A stretch of DNA of 64,000 bases from CALKZN01 sp050633785 (GTDB lineage Bacteria > Pseudomonadota > Gammaproteobacteria > Arenicellales > Arenicellaceae). The number at the start of each line of letters is the position of its first letter. The stretch's first letter is position 1. The stretch lies in the NCBI GenBank assembly GCA_050633785.1, contig JBOEHE010000016.1, positions 35,950 through 99,949 of the forward strand. Reading direction: 5' to 3'. A model generated the notes under the pieces. It searched no databases, was not told the DNA's origin, and worked only from the letters and a program-made list of their open reading frames with translations. This document shows, piece by piece, positions 34,801 to 44,464 of the stretch. Position numbers and translations under genes: made by a program.

Positions 34801-36021
34801 TTAGCCGCCAAAATCATCCAACATAATATTTTCATCTTCAACACCCAATTCATGCAACATGCTGATAACAGCTGCATTCATCATGGGAGGACCACACATA
34901 TAAAACTCACAATCTTCCGGAGCAGGATGGTCTTTTAGATAATTATCCAACAGCACCTGATGAATAAAACCTGTTTTACCTTCCCAATTATCTTCCGGTT
35001 GAGGGTCTGATAAAGCAACATACCAATCAAAATTATCGTTTTCAGCTGATAAAGAATCAAAATCTTCAACATAGAACATTTCTTTCAAGCTTCGCGCACC
35101 ATACCAGAAACTGATTTTTCGATCGGTTTTAATGCGTCGTAGCTGGTCAAAGATATGTGAGCGCATCGGCGCCATACCCGCACCACCACCTACAAATATC
35201 ATTTCAGCTTCCGTTTCTTTAGCAAAAAACTCGCCAAAAGGACCTGAAATTGTTACTTCATCGCCTGGTTTCAAGTTAAAGATATAAGAGGACATAATGC
35301 CTGGTGGTAGACCTTCTGTGCGTGGAGGCGGTGACGCAATACGCACATTCAACATAATAATGCCTTCTTCTTCTGGGTAGTTAGCCATAGAATAAGCACG
35401 TTCAACCTTTTCGGTTACTGTTGATTCATACTGCCAGATATTAAAGTGATCCCAATCACCTTTGTATTCGTCCTGCACATCAAATTCAGTATATTTAAGC
35501 TGGTGCGGCGGACACTCAATCTGAATATAACCACCTGCACGAAAACCAACATCTTCACCTTCAGGCAGTTCCAGAACCAGTTCTTTAATAAAAGTTGCAA
35601 CATTGTCGTTGGAACGAACTTTGCAGCGCCATTTTTTAACACCAAAGACTTCTTCTGGCACTTCAATTTTCATGTCTTGCTTAACGGCGACCTGACAAGA
35701 CAGACGGTCACCACAAGACGCTTCGCGTTTATTGATATGGGATTCTTCGGTCGGCAAAATTGAGCCGCCACCTTCAAATACTTTCACCCGACATTGTGCA
35801 CAAGTACCCCCACCGCCACAGGCAGATGGAACAAACAATTTACTATCGGCCAATGCCCCCAGCAGTTTGCTGCCAACGGGAGCCTGGATCGTTTTTTCAC
35901 CATTGATGATGATATTAACATTGCCACTGGCAACCAGGCGGCTTTTGGCAAACAAAATAACCGATACCAGCGCCAGTACGATGACGGTGAAAAAGATAAC
36001 ACCTAATCCTACTTCTAACAT
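34801..36021 (-). CDS. nqrF: Na+-NQR subunit F, NADH-oxidising flavoprotein
   Basis: 406 aa. One N-terminal transmembrane helix precedes a 2Fe-2S ferredoxin domain (PSACGGGGTCAQCRVKV plus a downstream Cys in GDRLSCQV). A ferredoxin-NADP reductase-like module follows, with ERAYSMANYP for FAD, GPFGEFFA, IFVGGGAGMAPMRSHIFDQL and YMCGPPMMN for NADH. It ends in the family-typical LDDFGG. It takes electrons from NADH and passes them into the complex. The gene order A-B-C-D-E-F is complete. Confidence 0.97.
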   Translation of the reverse strand: MLEVGLGVIFFTVIVLALVSVILFAKSRLVASGNVNIIINGEKTIQAPVGSKLLGALADSKLFVPSACGGGGTCAQCRVKVFEGGGSILPTEESHINKREASCGDRLSCQVAVKQDMKIEVPEEVFGVKKWRCKVRSNDNVATFIKELVLELPEGEDVGFRAGGYIQIECPPHQLKYTEFDVQDEYKGDWDHFNIWQYESTVTEKVERAYSMANYPEEEGIIMLNVRIASPPPRTEGLPPGIMSSYIFNLKPGDEVTISGPFGEFFAKETEAEMIFVGGGAGMAPMRSHIFDQLRRIKTDRKISFWYGARSLKEMFYVEDFDSLSAENDNFDWYVALSDPQPEDNWEGKTGFIHQVLLDNYLKDHPAPEDCEFYMCGPPMMNAAVISMLHELGVEDENIMLDDFGG

Positions 36022-36038
36022 ATTCTTAGCCTACTCAA

Positions 36039-36644
36039 TTAAAGTTGAATGCCTGAAAACGCCATAAAACCCAGCGCCATCAAACCAACGGTGATAAAGG
36101 TGATGCCAAGGCCCTGCAAACCATCAGGAACATCACTGTATTTCAGTTTTTCGCGAACACCCGCTAAGGCAGCAATCGCCAAAGCCCAGCCAAAGCCACT
36201 ACTGGCTCCATAAACAACACTTTCAGACAGGTTGTAGTCGCGTTCTACCATGAATAAGGTACCACCTAAAATAGCGCAGTTAACGGTAATCAATGGCAAA
36301 AAGATACCCAGAGCGTTGTACAAAGTCGGCACGAAGCGATCTAATGCCATCTCAAGAATCTGCACTAATGCAGCAATCACACCGATATAACTGAGCAAAC
36401 CAAGGAAACTCAAATCTACTTCTGGCAGACCAGCCCAGGCCAACGCACCATCTTTAAGTAAGAATTGGTAAATAAGATTATTCACTGGAACAGTAATTGT
36501 CTGCACCAACATTACTGCAATACCCAAACTGATTGCCGTTGATATCTTTTTGGAAACCGCCAAAAAGGTACACATGCCCAGGAAAAATGACAGTGCCAAG
36601 TTCTCAATAAAGATAGACTTGACGGCTAAACTAACTAAATCCAT
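36039..36644 (-). CDS. nqrE: Na+-NQR subunit E
   Basis: 201 aa with six transmembrane helices. Recognisable are FIENLALSFFLGMCTFLAVSKK and PLITVNCAILGGTLFM, each with a cysteine that helps bind the iron centre shared with NqrD. The start codon overlaps the nqrD stop (TGATG), showing tight translational coupling. The gap to nqrF is 17 bp. Confidence 0.97.
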   Translation of the reverse strand: MDLVSLAVKSIFIENLALSFFLGMCTFLAVSKKISTAISLGIAVMLVQTITVPVNNLIYQFLLKDGALAWAGLPEVDLSFLGLLSYIGVIAALVQILEMALDRFVPTLYNALGIFLPLITVNCAILGGTLFMVERDYNLSESVVYGASSGFGWALAIAALAGVREKLKYSDVPDGLQGLGITFITVGLMALGFMAFSGIQL

Positions 36645-37306
36645 CAGTGGGCCTCCACATTGTGTGCATTTTGCATTTCATAATCAGGCTCTTCAACTTG
36701 ATCTTTTTTCCAAGACCGTATAGCCCAGATGAATAAGCCAATAACAAAGAAAGCGCTCGGAGGTAATAACATCAAGCCATTAGGGTAATACCATCCACCT
36801 TCAGTGACTGGCGTCAGAATTTGATAGCCCAGTAAGCTGCCTGAACCGAACAATTCCCGGACAGTGCCCACAACAATCAAAATCAGACTGTAGCCCAAGC
36901 CGTTGCCGATACCATCAAGAAAGGCCAGACCCGGTGGGTTTTTCATAGCAAAAGCTTCTGCACGGCCCATCACGATACAGTTCGTAATAATCAAACCAAC
37001 AAAAACTGACAGAGTTTTGCTGATTTCAAAAGCGTACGCTTTGAGCACCTGATCAACGACAATAACCAACGATGCAATAATCACCATTTGTACAATGATA
37101 CGTATGCTTGATGGAACATGGTTACGAATTAAGCTGATTGACAAATTCGACATTGCCACAACACTCGTCAGAGCCAGACACATCACCAGAGCAACGGACA
37201 GCTTGGAAGTCACCGCCAATGCTGAGCAAACACCTAGTACCTGCAGACCAATTGGGTTATTTGCAAATATAGGATCAAATAAAACACTTTTTGTTTCAGT
37301 CGCCAT
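36644..37306 (-). CDS. nqrD: Na+-NQR subunit D
   Basis: 220 aa from ATG 37306, preceded by GGAGG; the frame to 37330 is an artefact. It has six helices with QVLGVCSALAVTSKL and GLIITNCIVMGRAEAFAMKNPP, which are inverted-topology counterparts of NqrE. With NqrE it carries the intramembrane iron centre. A C-terminal acidic cytoplasmic tail (EPDYEMQNAHNVEAH) is present. Confidence 0.97.
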   Translation of the reverse strand: MATETKSVLFDPIFANNPIGLQVLGVCSALAVTSKLSVALVMCLALTSVVAMSNLSISLIRNHVPSSIRIIVQMVIIASLVIVVDQVLKAYAFEISKTLSVFVGLIITNCIVMGRAEAFAMKNPPGLAFLDGIGNGLGYSLILIVVGTVRELFGSGSLLGYQILTPVTEGGWYYPNGLMLLPPSAFFVIGLFIWAIRSWKKDQVEEPDYEMQNAHNVEAH

Positions 37307-37307
37307 G

Positions 37308-38147
37308 TTAACTACCTCCACCAGCAGCACTTATTTTTTTCAAATATGGGCCGAAACCGTTCTCACCAACCCAGAATCTCACCATATTAGTAACACCATT
37401 ACTGGTCAGAGTAGCACCAGCCAAGCCATCTACTTTATACTCTTTATTAGGAGTGTTATTTTCAACACGACCTTTTATCAGTTCAAAAACAGGTTGTTGA
37501 TTATCATCCAATACTTGTTTGCCCTGCCAGATAAGCTGCCATTTTCTATTTTCGACTTCACCACCAAGACCTGCTGTTTCGCCATGCTCATAGAACGTTA
37601 CATCAGAAACAGTTTTACCATCAGTTTCTAGAGCCAAAAAGCCATACAGGGTTGACCATAAGCCATAGCCTTTAAAAGGAATGATGACTTTCTGCAAGTT
37701 CTCACCCTCTTTGAGCAAATACACTTTGCCATATTTAGCACGGCGGCCAATGCTCGCAATATCATCACCTTTTTCAACATTTATGCTTAAAGCGGGATCT
37801 TTTGATGCTTTACGCTGGTCATATTGCTCTACATTAACAGCATCTGTGTATTCACCTGTTTCCATATCGACAATTTTTGTTTCGATCAAGGCAAACTTTT
37901 CTTTGATAAATTCAGCGGTAATCGCCTGGGAACTATCAGCCAAGCCTGCAACTCGCAAAATATTTTTCTGCTTGTCCAGTGCTCGATTTTCAAGCTGCAC
38001 GGACTTGAGCGCTGTTGCTGCTCCTGAAACTATCACCGAGCAAACCAGACATAGTGCAATGGCGACGATGAATGTTTTCGCCATGCTGTCATTCGATAGT
38101 GCCATCAGACCACCTTTTTTCTGCGTGTCATTTTTTTCATTAGGCAT
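37308..38147 (-). CDS. nqrC: Na+-NQR subunit C, covalent-FMN subunit
   Basis: 279 aa. One N-terminal helix (FIVAIALCLVCSVIVSG) precedes a periplasmic domain. The flavinylation site is the Thr in DGLAGATLTSNGVTNMV near the C-terminus, the target of ApbE encoded downstream. The start overlaps the nqrB end by 8 bases. A charged N-terminal extension (MPNEKNDTQKKGG) sits before the helix. Confidence 0.97.
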   Translation of the reverse strand: MPNEKNDTQKKGGLMALSNDSMAKTFIVAIALCLVCSVIVSGAATALKSVQLENRALDKQKNILRVAGLADSSQAITAEFIKEKFALIETKIVDMETGEYTDAVNVEQYDQRKASKDPALSINVEKGDDIASIGRRAKYGKVYLLKEGENLQKVIIPFKGYGLWSTLYGFLALETDGKTVSDVTFYEHGETAGLGGEVENRKWQLIWQGKQVLDDNQQPVFELIKGRVENNTPNKEYKVDGLAGATLTSNGVTNMVRFWVGENGFGPYLKKISAAGGGS

Positions 38148-39351
38148 AACGCTTCAACCTCCTGCGTACATTCGACTGAACAACAAACCAGTCAATCAAT
38201 GGCGCAAATAGATTAGCAAACAATATCGCCAACATGATGCCTTCCGGAAATGCCGGATTAACCACTCGAATCATGACTGTCATAAAACCAATCAGCAAAC
38301 CATAAATAAAGCGTCCCATATCAGTCATTGATGCACTGACTGGGTCAGTCGCCATATACACCATGCCGAAAGCAAAACCGCCGATAGACAAGTGCCAATA
38401 CCATGGCAAAGCAAACATTTCATTCGTATCACTGCCAATCGCATTGAGCAGAGTACTTGTTGCAACCATTCCAAGAAATACGCCCAGGATAATTCGCCAT
38501 GAGGCCACTTTGGTATATAAAAGGAACAACATGCCAATGCCGATAGCAATCAACGAAGTCTCACCAATCGAACCTGGAATGCTTCCTATAATAGATTGTT
38601 TCAGAGTAAAACCGGCTTCTGCCAGAGCATCCAATCCACCTGATGCTGCTACGCTCAAAGCAGTAGCGCCACTGAAACCATCAACAGCCACCCAGACCGC
38701 ATCACCTGACAACTGGGCCGGATAGGCAAAGTATAGAAATGCCCGAGCAGTCAGAGCTGGATTCAAGAAATTTTTGCCGGTACCGCCAAATACCTCTTTA
38801 CCGATGACAACACCAAAACTGATGCCGATAGCAACCTGCCACAATGGCGTTGTCGGCGGCACAATTAAGCTGAACAGGATTGATGTCACAAAAAAGCCTT
38901 CATTTACTTCATGGCCACGTACGCTGGCAAACAGAATTTCCCAAGCAATACCAACCGCAAAAGTCACAACGTAAATAGGCAACCAATACCAGAAACCATG
39001 CCAGAAATTGGCCCAGATACTATCCGGGTTGATACCAACCCCCAACATATTAAGCAGTTCTCCGCGCCATCCCGGAATTTCAGTGATAGAGCTGGCCAGA
39101 TAAGCACCATTCGCCTGCATGCCTAAATTGATACAGCCCATAATGACGCAAGGCATGGCAGCCAACCAGACATAAATCATCACTCGCTTCAAATCGATAC
39201 CATCACGCACATGAGTCGCGCCTGCATTGACATCTGAAGGGGAATAAAAGAATGTATCTATTGCTTCATAAAGCGCATACATCTTTTCATATTTTGCACC
39301 TTTGCTAACGTGCGGCTTGATGTTGTCAAGTGTTCTTCTTAAAAATGACAT
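38140..39351 (-). CDS. nqrB: Na+-NQR subunit B, covalent-FMN and riboflavin subunit
   Basis: 403 aa from ATG 39351 (MSFLRRTLDNIKPHV), one base after the nqrA stop. It has about nine transmembrane helices. VDGFSGATALSVAA carries the Thr that receives FMN. GKEVFGGTGKNFLNPALTARAFLYFAYP and MVYMATDPVSASMT are signature blocks. It forms the Na+ path and binds quinone with NqrA. Confidence 0.97.
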   Translation of the reverse strand: MSFLRRTLDNIKPHVSKGAKYEKMYALYEAIDTFFYSPSDVNAGATHVRDGIDLKRVMIYVWLAAMPCVIMGCINLGMQANGAYLASSITEIPGWRGELLNMLGVGINPDSIWANFWHGFWYWLPIYVVTFAVGIAWEILFASVRGHEVNEGFFVTSILFSLIVPPTTPLWQVAIGISFGVVIGKEVFGGTGKNFLNPALTARAFLYFAYPAQLSGDAVWVAVDGFSGATALSVAASGGLDALAEAGFTLKQSIIGSIPGSIGETSLIAIGIGMLFLLYTKVASWRIILGVFLGMVATSTLLNAIGSDTNEMFALPWYWHLSIGGFAFGMVYMATDPVSASMTDMGRFIYGLLIGFMTVMIRVVNPAFPEGIMLAILFANLFAPLIDWFVVQSNVRRRLKRYA

Positions 39352-39352
39352 A

Positions 39353-40690
39353 TTAACCTTCCCGCTCAATCTGAGTTAAGTTAGCTCGCAATACCGGACC
39401 AAAATCATGTTTACCAGGATCCACAAAAGTACACAGGGCCAGATCTTCTTCATCTAGCTCCAAACCACCAAGTTGTTGTACTGAATCGGTGTCCTTAACT
39501 AAAATTGCTTTAAGTAACGGGGTTGGCAGAATATCCAATGGAACTATCTTTTCAAAAACCCCTATAGGAACAATTGCCCGTGGGCTGCCATTCTGACTGG
39601 ACGTAAGATTAAAACGTTTATTTTTAAAGAGGCTGGAAATAAACACGTTCATTTTTGAAAAACGTCCAGCCCCAGGCATAATCCAACCAAACAAATGGCG
39701 GTCGTGATCTTCACGAATTACCGACACCTGCAAATGGTACCGTCCTACATAAGCACGATCACCTCTGGCAACAACACCATTAAGCACTGAACCACTGATG
39801 ACACGTTTTTCGCCATCAAGTGTTGCCCCTTGCAGAATATCGTCAATGTTGGCACCCAGCTCCGTCTTCAACAAACGCGGAGAGCTCGCTAAAGGACCAG
39901 CAACTGAAATAACTCGGTCGCTGTCGAGTTTGCCGCTTACAAATAATTTGCCGATAGCAACAACATCCTGGTAGTTAACATACCAGACTGAACGTTCAGC
40001 ATTGACAGGGTTTAAATAGTGGATATGAGTTCCAGGCAATCCTGCCGGGTGTGGACCGGCAAATTCTGCAACTTCAACCGCATCAATGACCGGGATATTC
40101 GCTTCTGGAGCTTTGCAAACATAGGTTTTAACACCGAAGTTGGTCAGCAGTGTCAACCCTTGCTGAAAGCTAACTGGGTCCTGTTGCAAGACTATAGAAG
40201 GATCCGCTGCCAGAGGGTTAGTGTCCATCGCAGTAACAAAGATAGCGCTGGGCTTTGCATCAATGGCAGGAACCTTACTGTATGGCCGCGATCTCAATGC
40301 AGTCCACAAGCCAGATTCTTGCAAATTTTTACGTACCAGGCTCTCATCAATCTGGTGCAACTCACCCGCATCGAAAGATTGAAACACTTTTTCAGCATCG
40401 CCTGATTTTTCAATCACGACCGATAACAAAGCACGCTTTGCACCTCGATTTATCGCAGCAACGGTTCCTGCTGCAGGTGCTGTAACGAAAACGCCGGGAT
40501 TCTTTTTATCTTCGAATAGAGCTTGGCCTTTTTCAACTGAATCACCAACTTGAACAAGCATAGTAGGCTTCAGGCCAATATAATCTTCTCCGAGCACAGC
40601 TACTGAAGACGTGAGCTTGCCTTCACTGATACGTTGATCAGGTGCTCCAATAATAGGTAGATCTAAACCTTTGGAAAGTTTGAATAACAA
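39353..40690 (-). CDS. nqrA: Na+-NQR subunit A, quinone-associated
   Basis: 445 aa, soluble on the cytoplasmic side. It opens MLFKLSKGLDLPIIGAPDQ, with barrel-sandwich motifs GLKPTMLVQVGDSVEKGQALFEDKK and TAPAAGTVAAINRGAKRALLS, then GPHPAGLPGTHIHYL. The only start codon fitting the family length is TTG at 40690, with AGAGG nine bases upstream. TTG may lower initiation of the first gene. It takes part in ubiquinone binding. Confidence 0.95.
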   Translation of the reverse strand: MLFKLSKGLDLPIIGAPDQRISEGKLTSSVAVLGEDYIGLKPTMLVQVGDSVEKGQALFEDKKNPGVFVTAPAAGTVAAINRGAKRALLSVVIEKSGDAEKVFQSFDAGELHQIDESLVRKNLQESGLWTALRSRPYSKVPAIDAKPSAIFVTAMDTNPLAADPSIVLQQDPVSFQQGLTLLTNFGVKTYVCKAPEANIPVIDAVEVAEFAGPHPAGLPGTHIHYLNPVNAERSVWYVNYQDVVAIGKLFVSGKLDSDRVISVAGPLASSPRLLKTELGANIDDILQGATLDGEKRVISGSVLNGVVARGDRAYVGRYHLQVSVIREDHDRHLFGWIMPGAGRFSKMNVFISSLFKNKRFNLTSSQNGSPRAIVPIGVFEKIVPLDILPTPLLKAILVKDTDSVQQLGGLELDEEDLALCTFVDPGKHDFGPVLRANLTQIEREG

Positions 40691-41165
40691 CTTTATGTAC
40701 CTCTGTTAACAGGGTTACTAATAATTAACAAGGTTCTTAACTGGTTATTAGTTGCGTCACAATGATTACGAAATTCAACAAAAACAAGACTAAAATTCTC
40801 ATAAACAATGTTTATTGTAATTTACTCAAGTGTAATTTGGGCTAATTACGAAAAACTGTGTAACTACAAATAGTTACGATAGGCTGCTAACCTAGTTACA
40901 AACCGATTTTGTGCGGCCGCAATTATACTATTTTGTTAGCTTTCGGCAAGCAACATCACAACAAAAACGCGATAACAATGAAATTAGTCACTTTCTGCTC
41001 TTAATTGTGAAATTTTTGGCACACATCAAGTGACGAAACGCACAAAAAAATGACCGTTGCGATGAAACATTCATTGCTATTTTGTTTTTAAGCAAAATAT
41101 GACTAGAATAGACAAAAGGATAAACGTCTTCATTACGACGACAATAATAAGACAAAGGTAGAATC
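40691..41165. promoter_or_regulatory. nqr / DUF6394 divergent regulatory region
   Basis: 475 bp with no gene. It contains GTAACTA-CAAA-TAGTTAC (40860-40877), a perfect palindrome, and a longer inverted repeat with ACTAATAA (40717-40724) and TTATTAGT (40745-40752) close to the nqrA start. GTTAC/GTAAC cores recur several times between 40715 and 40905. These look like binding sites for a regulator of the nqr operon, but I cannot name it. Confidence 0.6.
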
Positions 41166-41549
41166 ATGAATTTCGAAAAAGTCATATTTGCATTTTTTAT
41201 TATTTTGGCACTGACGCTGAATTTTGGCTTTTTTGTGGGCAATCTCGAAAACCCCAGCCATCACCATGTTTATGAATTATATGCGGCTCTGGTAGTCAGT
41301 CTGATTGCCACTATTATGAAGTTCGGTGATCGTTCGCATCTGGGAGCTGTTTTACTGGCATCAAGCCTGGTAGCCGATATTCAACTCATCGCAGCAGCAG
41401 TTATCTGGGGGCTCAATAGTCATGCTCAAGCAAATGGCATCGATGGTTCAACGATAGCCAGCATTGTCTCACTATCAGGAGGCGCTTTAGTGGCAAACAC
41501 CATTTCTGTGATTTTACTAATCTGTGAAACATTATTGTTGCGTCGCTAG
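41166..41549 (+). CDS. DUF6394-type small membrane protein
   Basis: 127 aa with four hydrophobic helices: VIFAFFIILALTLNFGFFVGN, YELYAALVVSLIATIMKFGD, VLLASSLVADIQLIAAAVIW and a C-terminal VANTISVILLICETLLL. A His-rich SHHHVYELYA loop follows helix 1. It stands 80 bp ahead of a K+ channel gene on the same strand, so a channel-accessory function is plausible. No biochemical role is established to my knowledge. Confidence 0.8.
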   Translation: MNFEKVIFAFFIILALTLNFGFFVGNLENPSHHHVYELYAALVVSLIATIMKFGDRSHLGAVLLASSLVADIQLIAAAVIWGLNSHAQANGIDGSTIASIVSLSGGALVANTISVILLICETLLLRR

Positions 41550-41629
41550 AGTTGCAATTAAAAAGCATTGACAAATGCCTGCTTCAGCACACTTTCCCAA
41601 CAACATAATAATAAGCCAGCTTTTATAAC

Positions 41630-43357
41630 GTGTCACAGCATATTATTTTTTTAGTATTGAGGCGCATGAGGCGCCCATTAATTGCATTAATCCTGGTCTA
41701 TACGATAGCAACATTGGGTCTCACTCTGATACCCGGCATAGATCCTGAGGGAAATCCATGGCGCATGAGCATCTTTCATGCCTTTTATTTTGTCAGCTTC
41801 ATGGGTTCGACCATTGGCTTCGGAGAATTACCTTATCCTTTTACCGACCCACAACGTTACTGGGTACTGGGCTGCATCTATGTTTCAGTCGTAGCTTGGC
41901 TATATACCATTGGTACCATGCTGAGCCTGATTCAAGATGCTTCTTTTAAACAAGCGGTGATTCATCAGCAGTTCTCACGCAATATTGCCAAATTAAAGGA
42001 ACCATTTTACATACTGTGTGGCTATGGTGATACTGGCAGAATACTTACTTCAGAGCTGACTGGGCTTGGCTTTACTGTCATTGTGCTTGATAAAGACCAA
42101 GACAGTCTATTGGATATTGATTTGACTGATTTTCCTGCTCCGGTGTACAGCCTCAATGGCGACATCACCGTCCCAGAAACATTAATCAGCGCCGGGATAA
42201 CCAACCGTTGTTGTCGTGCAGTTATCGCATTGACCAGTCACGACCATACCAATCTGAAAGTAGCCGTTTCTACCAAAGCCTTAAATCCAAACCTGTTGAC
42301 CGTTTGCCGGGCAGAAGAGGCAGAAGAGATTGCCAACCTGCGTTCATTTAATACTGACGTTATCATCAACCCCAATGAAATTTTTGCCAATCGACTGCTG
42401 GCAGCTATGCAAAACCCTCCAGCCGAAGCCATTTCTCAATGGCTGATCAGCCAACAACGACATGAATTACAAGTCACCGAAGAGGCAATAGTTAATAACG
42501 TTCCAACTTCCGGCCCCTGGATCATCTGTGGCTATGGTAAATTCGGCCGCGCTCTAAAAGAAACATTGGATACACATCAGATCGAAGCCATTGTCATAGA
42601 ACAGTCTTGCAATCATGAACAATTGCCCGATGGAACCATTGAAGGCAATGGCACTGAAGCCAAGACTCTGGAACAGGCTAATATCTATAAAGCTAAAGGC
42701 TTGATAGCAGGTACCAACGATGATGCCAATAACTTGTCCATTTTGCTCACGGCCAGAGACATGAACAACAAACTGTTTACTATTGGCCGCTTAAATGAAC
42801 AACACAACCAACCTTTATACAGCAGCGCCAAGCCGGAAATGACTCTGCGTTACAGTCACTTGATGGCAGATACGATATTAACCCGATTAACCCGCCCATT
42901 AGTCACACGGTTTTTGCGTGAAATTCCCAAGCTATCCAAACAACGTACCAGCGAGCTTTACCAATCCATTGCAGCACTGACGACCGGCGGTCATTTAACC
43001 ACCTGGCGCATCCCTGTCACCGAACAAAGAGCCCCTGCCGTATGGGAGGCTCTATCAAACCAGAACACTGTCAAACTTCAACATCTGTTGACTAGACCCG
43101 ACCATCAAAACTCTGCCAATAATCGTCAGCAGGCTCTATGCTTACTGGTCAAACGCGCCAATCACTATGAACTAATGCCGGATGGAGATATTGAATTACA
43201 ACTTAATGACGAATTATTATTTTGTGGCTTAAAACGAGAGTCCAACCATACGGAATGGTTGTCACAAAACATAGAACTGCTGGAGAACACTATATTAGGT
43301 CAACGTCACCATATTCCTTTGCTTCGCTGGTGGAACCGCCGGCAAAAAGTAACCTGA
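41630..43357 (+). CDS. Two-TM potassium channel with two RCK/TrkA-N domains
   Basis: 575 aa from GTG 41630. Two transmembrane helices flank a pore with selectivity filter TIGFGE (61-66). The cytoplasmic part has two Rossmann RCK domains: FYILCGYGDTGRIL and PWIICGYGKFGRAL, followed by TrkA-C-like segments. This resembles Kch/MthK-type K+ channels gated by a nucleotide or ion. Next to the Na+-NQR operon it may balance K+ with Na+ extrusion. No Shine-Dalgarno is clear at the GTG. Confidence 0.88.
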   Translation: MSQHIIFLVLRRMRRPLIALILVYTIATLGLTLIPGIDPEGNPWRMSIFHAFYFVSFMGSTIGFGELPYPFTDPQRYWVLGCIYVSVVAWLYTIGTMLSLIQDASFKQAVIHQQFSRNIAKLKEPFYILCGYGDTGRILTSELTGLGFTVIVLDKDQDSLLDIDLTDFPAPVYSLNGDITVPETLISAGITNRCCRAVIALTSHDHTNLKVAVSTKALNPNLLTVCRAEEAEEIANLRSFNTDVIINPNEIFANRLLAAMQNPPAEAISQWLISQQRHELQVTEEAIVNNVPTSGPWIICGYGKFGRALKETLDTHQIEAIVIEQSCNHEQLPDGTIEGNGTEAKTLEQANIYKAKGLIAGTNDDANNLSILLTARDMNNKLFTIGRLNEQHNQPLYSSAKPEMTLRYSHLMADTILTRLTRPLVTRFLREIPKLSKQRTSELYQSIAALTTGGHLTTWRIPVTEQRAPAVWEALSNQNTVKLQHLLTRPDHQNSANNRQQALCLLVKRANHYELMPDGDIELQLNDELLFCGLKRESNHTEWLSQNIELLENTILGQRHHIPLLRWWNRRQKVT

Positions 43358-43548
43358 GATATTTGCATTAACCGATCATGTAAGCTAATTCATTAAACAA
43401 GGTTCTTATAATAAATAACACCCTACATCTATATAGACGCTATAAATTACAGCAAACAAATCTGAACTCACCTAATGATCACAGCCTTACCATTACCATA
43501 TAACCACAACTCTCTTAAACGATAACAATAACAACTACTGCGGAACTA

Positions 43549-44451
43549 ATGCAAAGCGTCGATTCAATACAATTAGAACTCAACAAGATAATCCTTGGCA
43601 ATGAAAATACAAACAAACTTGCCTTATGCTGCCTGTTGGCAGGTGGGCATTTATTGCTGGAGGACATTCCTGGCGTAGGTAAAACAACTCTGGCAAATTC
43701 TCTTGCCCAATTACTTGGCCTTGAATTTAACCGAGTTCAATTCACCAGTGATTTATTGCCGACAGACCTTTTGGGTGTGTCTATCTACAATCAACAGTCA
43801 CAACAATTTGTTTTCAAATCCGGCCCTATTTTCACCTCAGTTTTATTGGCCGATGAAATCAATAGAGCCAGCCCTAAAACTCAAAGCGCTTTGTTACAGG
43901 CGATGGAAGAAAAGCAAGTATCAATCGAGGGTGAATCTCATCAACTGACCACACCATTCTTTGTCATTGCCACACAAAACCCTCTTGAGCAAAGTGGTAC
44001 ATTCGCTTTACCCGAATCGCAGCTGGACCGATTTCTCATGCGTCTGTCTCTTGGCTATCCCGACGAAGAAGCTGAGCTGAACTTGCTGCAAAATAAACGA
44101 CCCTACGATATCAGCAATGCCAGTGCAATTATCAGCAGCGCAGAAGTAACAGCCTTGATTGATACAGTAAGCCAAGTCCATTGCAGCCCCGATATAGCTG
44201 CTTATGTACAACGATTGTTGAAAGCCACTCGCAACAGCGAACACTTTGTCCACGGCTTATCACCACGCGCTGGCCTGCAATGGCTGCAGGCTGCTCGAGC
44301 CTGGGCCATGATGGATCGTCGCGATTTCCTAATCCCCGAAGATATTCAGGCCGTGGCTATTCCAGTCGCAGCACATCGCCTGAAAAAACTCAGCAGTAGC
44401 TCACCTCTTGAACAACTGCAACACATCATTGAGCAAACTCGCGTCAATTGA
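43549..44451 (+). CDS. MoxR-family AAA+ ATPase
   Basis: 300 aa. Walker A is EDIPGVGKTTLAN, Walker B is VLLADEINRASPKTQSALLQAMEE, sensor 1 is ATQNPLEQSGTFALPESQLDRF and the lid has LSPRAGLQWLQAARAWA. MoxR ATPases act as chaperones for assembly of membrane or periplasmic protein complexes, usually with a DUF58 and a TgpA-type partner, exactly as encoded here. It is the first gene of a three-gene operon. Confidence 0.94.
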   Translation: MQSVDSIQLELNKIILGNENTNKLALCCLLAGGHLLLEDIPGVGKTTLANSLAQLLGLEFNRVQFTSDLLPTDLLGVSIYNQQSQQFVFKSGPIFTSVLLADEINRASPKTQSALLQAMEEKQVSIEGESHQLTTPFFVIATQNPLEQSGTFALPESQLDRFLMRLSLGYPDEEAELNLLQNKRPYDISNASAIISSAEVTALIDTVSQVHCSPDIAAYVQRLLKATRNSEHFVHGLSPRAGLQWLQAARAWAMMDRRDFLIPEDIQAVAIPVAAHRLKKLSSSSPLEQLQHIIEQTRVN

Positions 44452-44464
44452 GCACACGCTTTTT

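Noticed and set aside
37095..37631. 178-codon plus-strand frame across nqrD/nqrC
   Set aside because: Antisense to two clear NQR genes.
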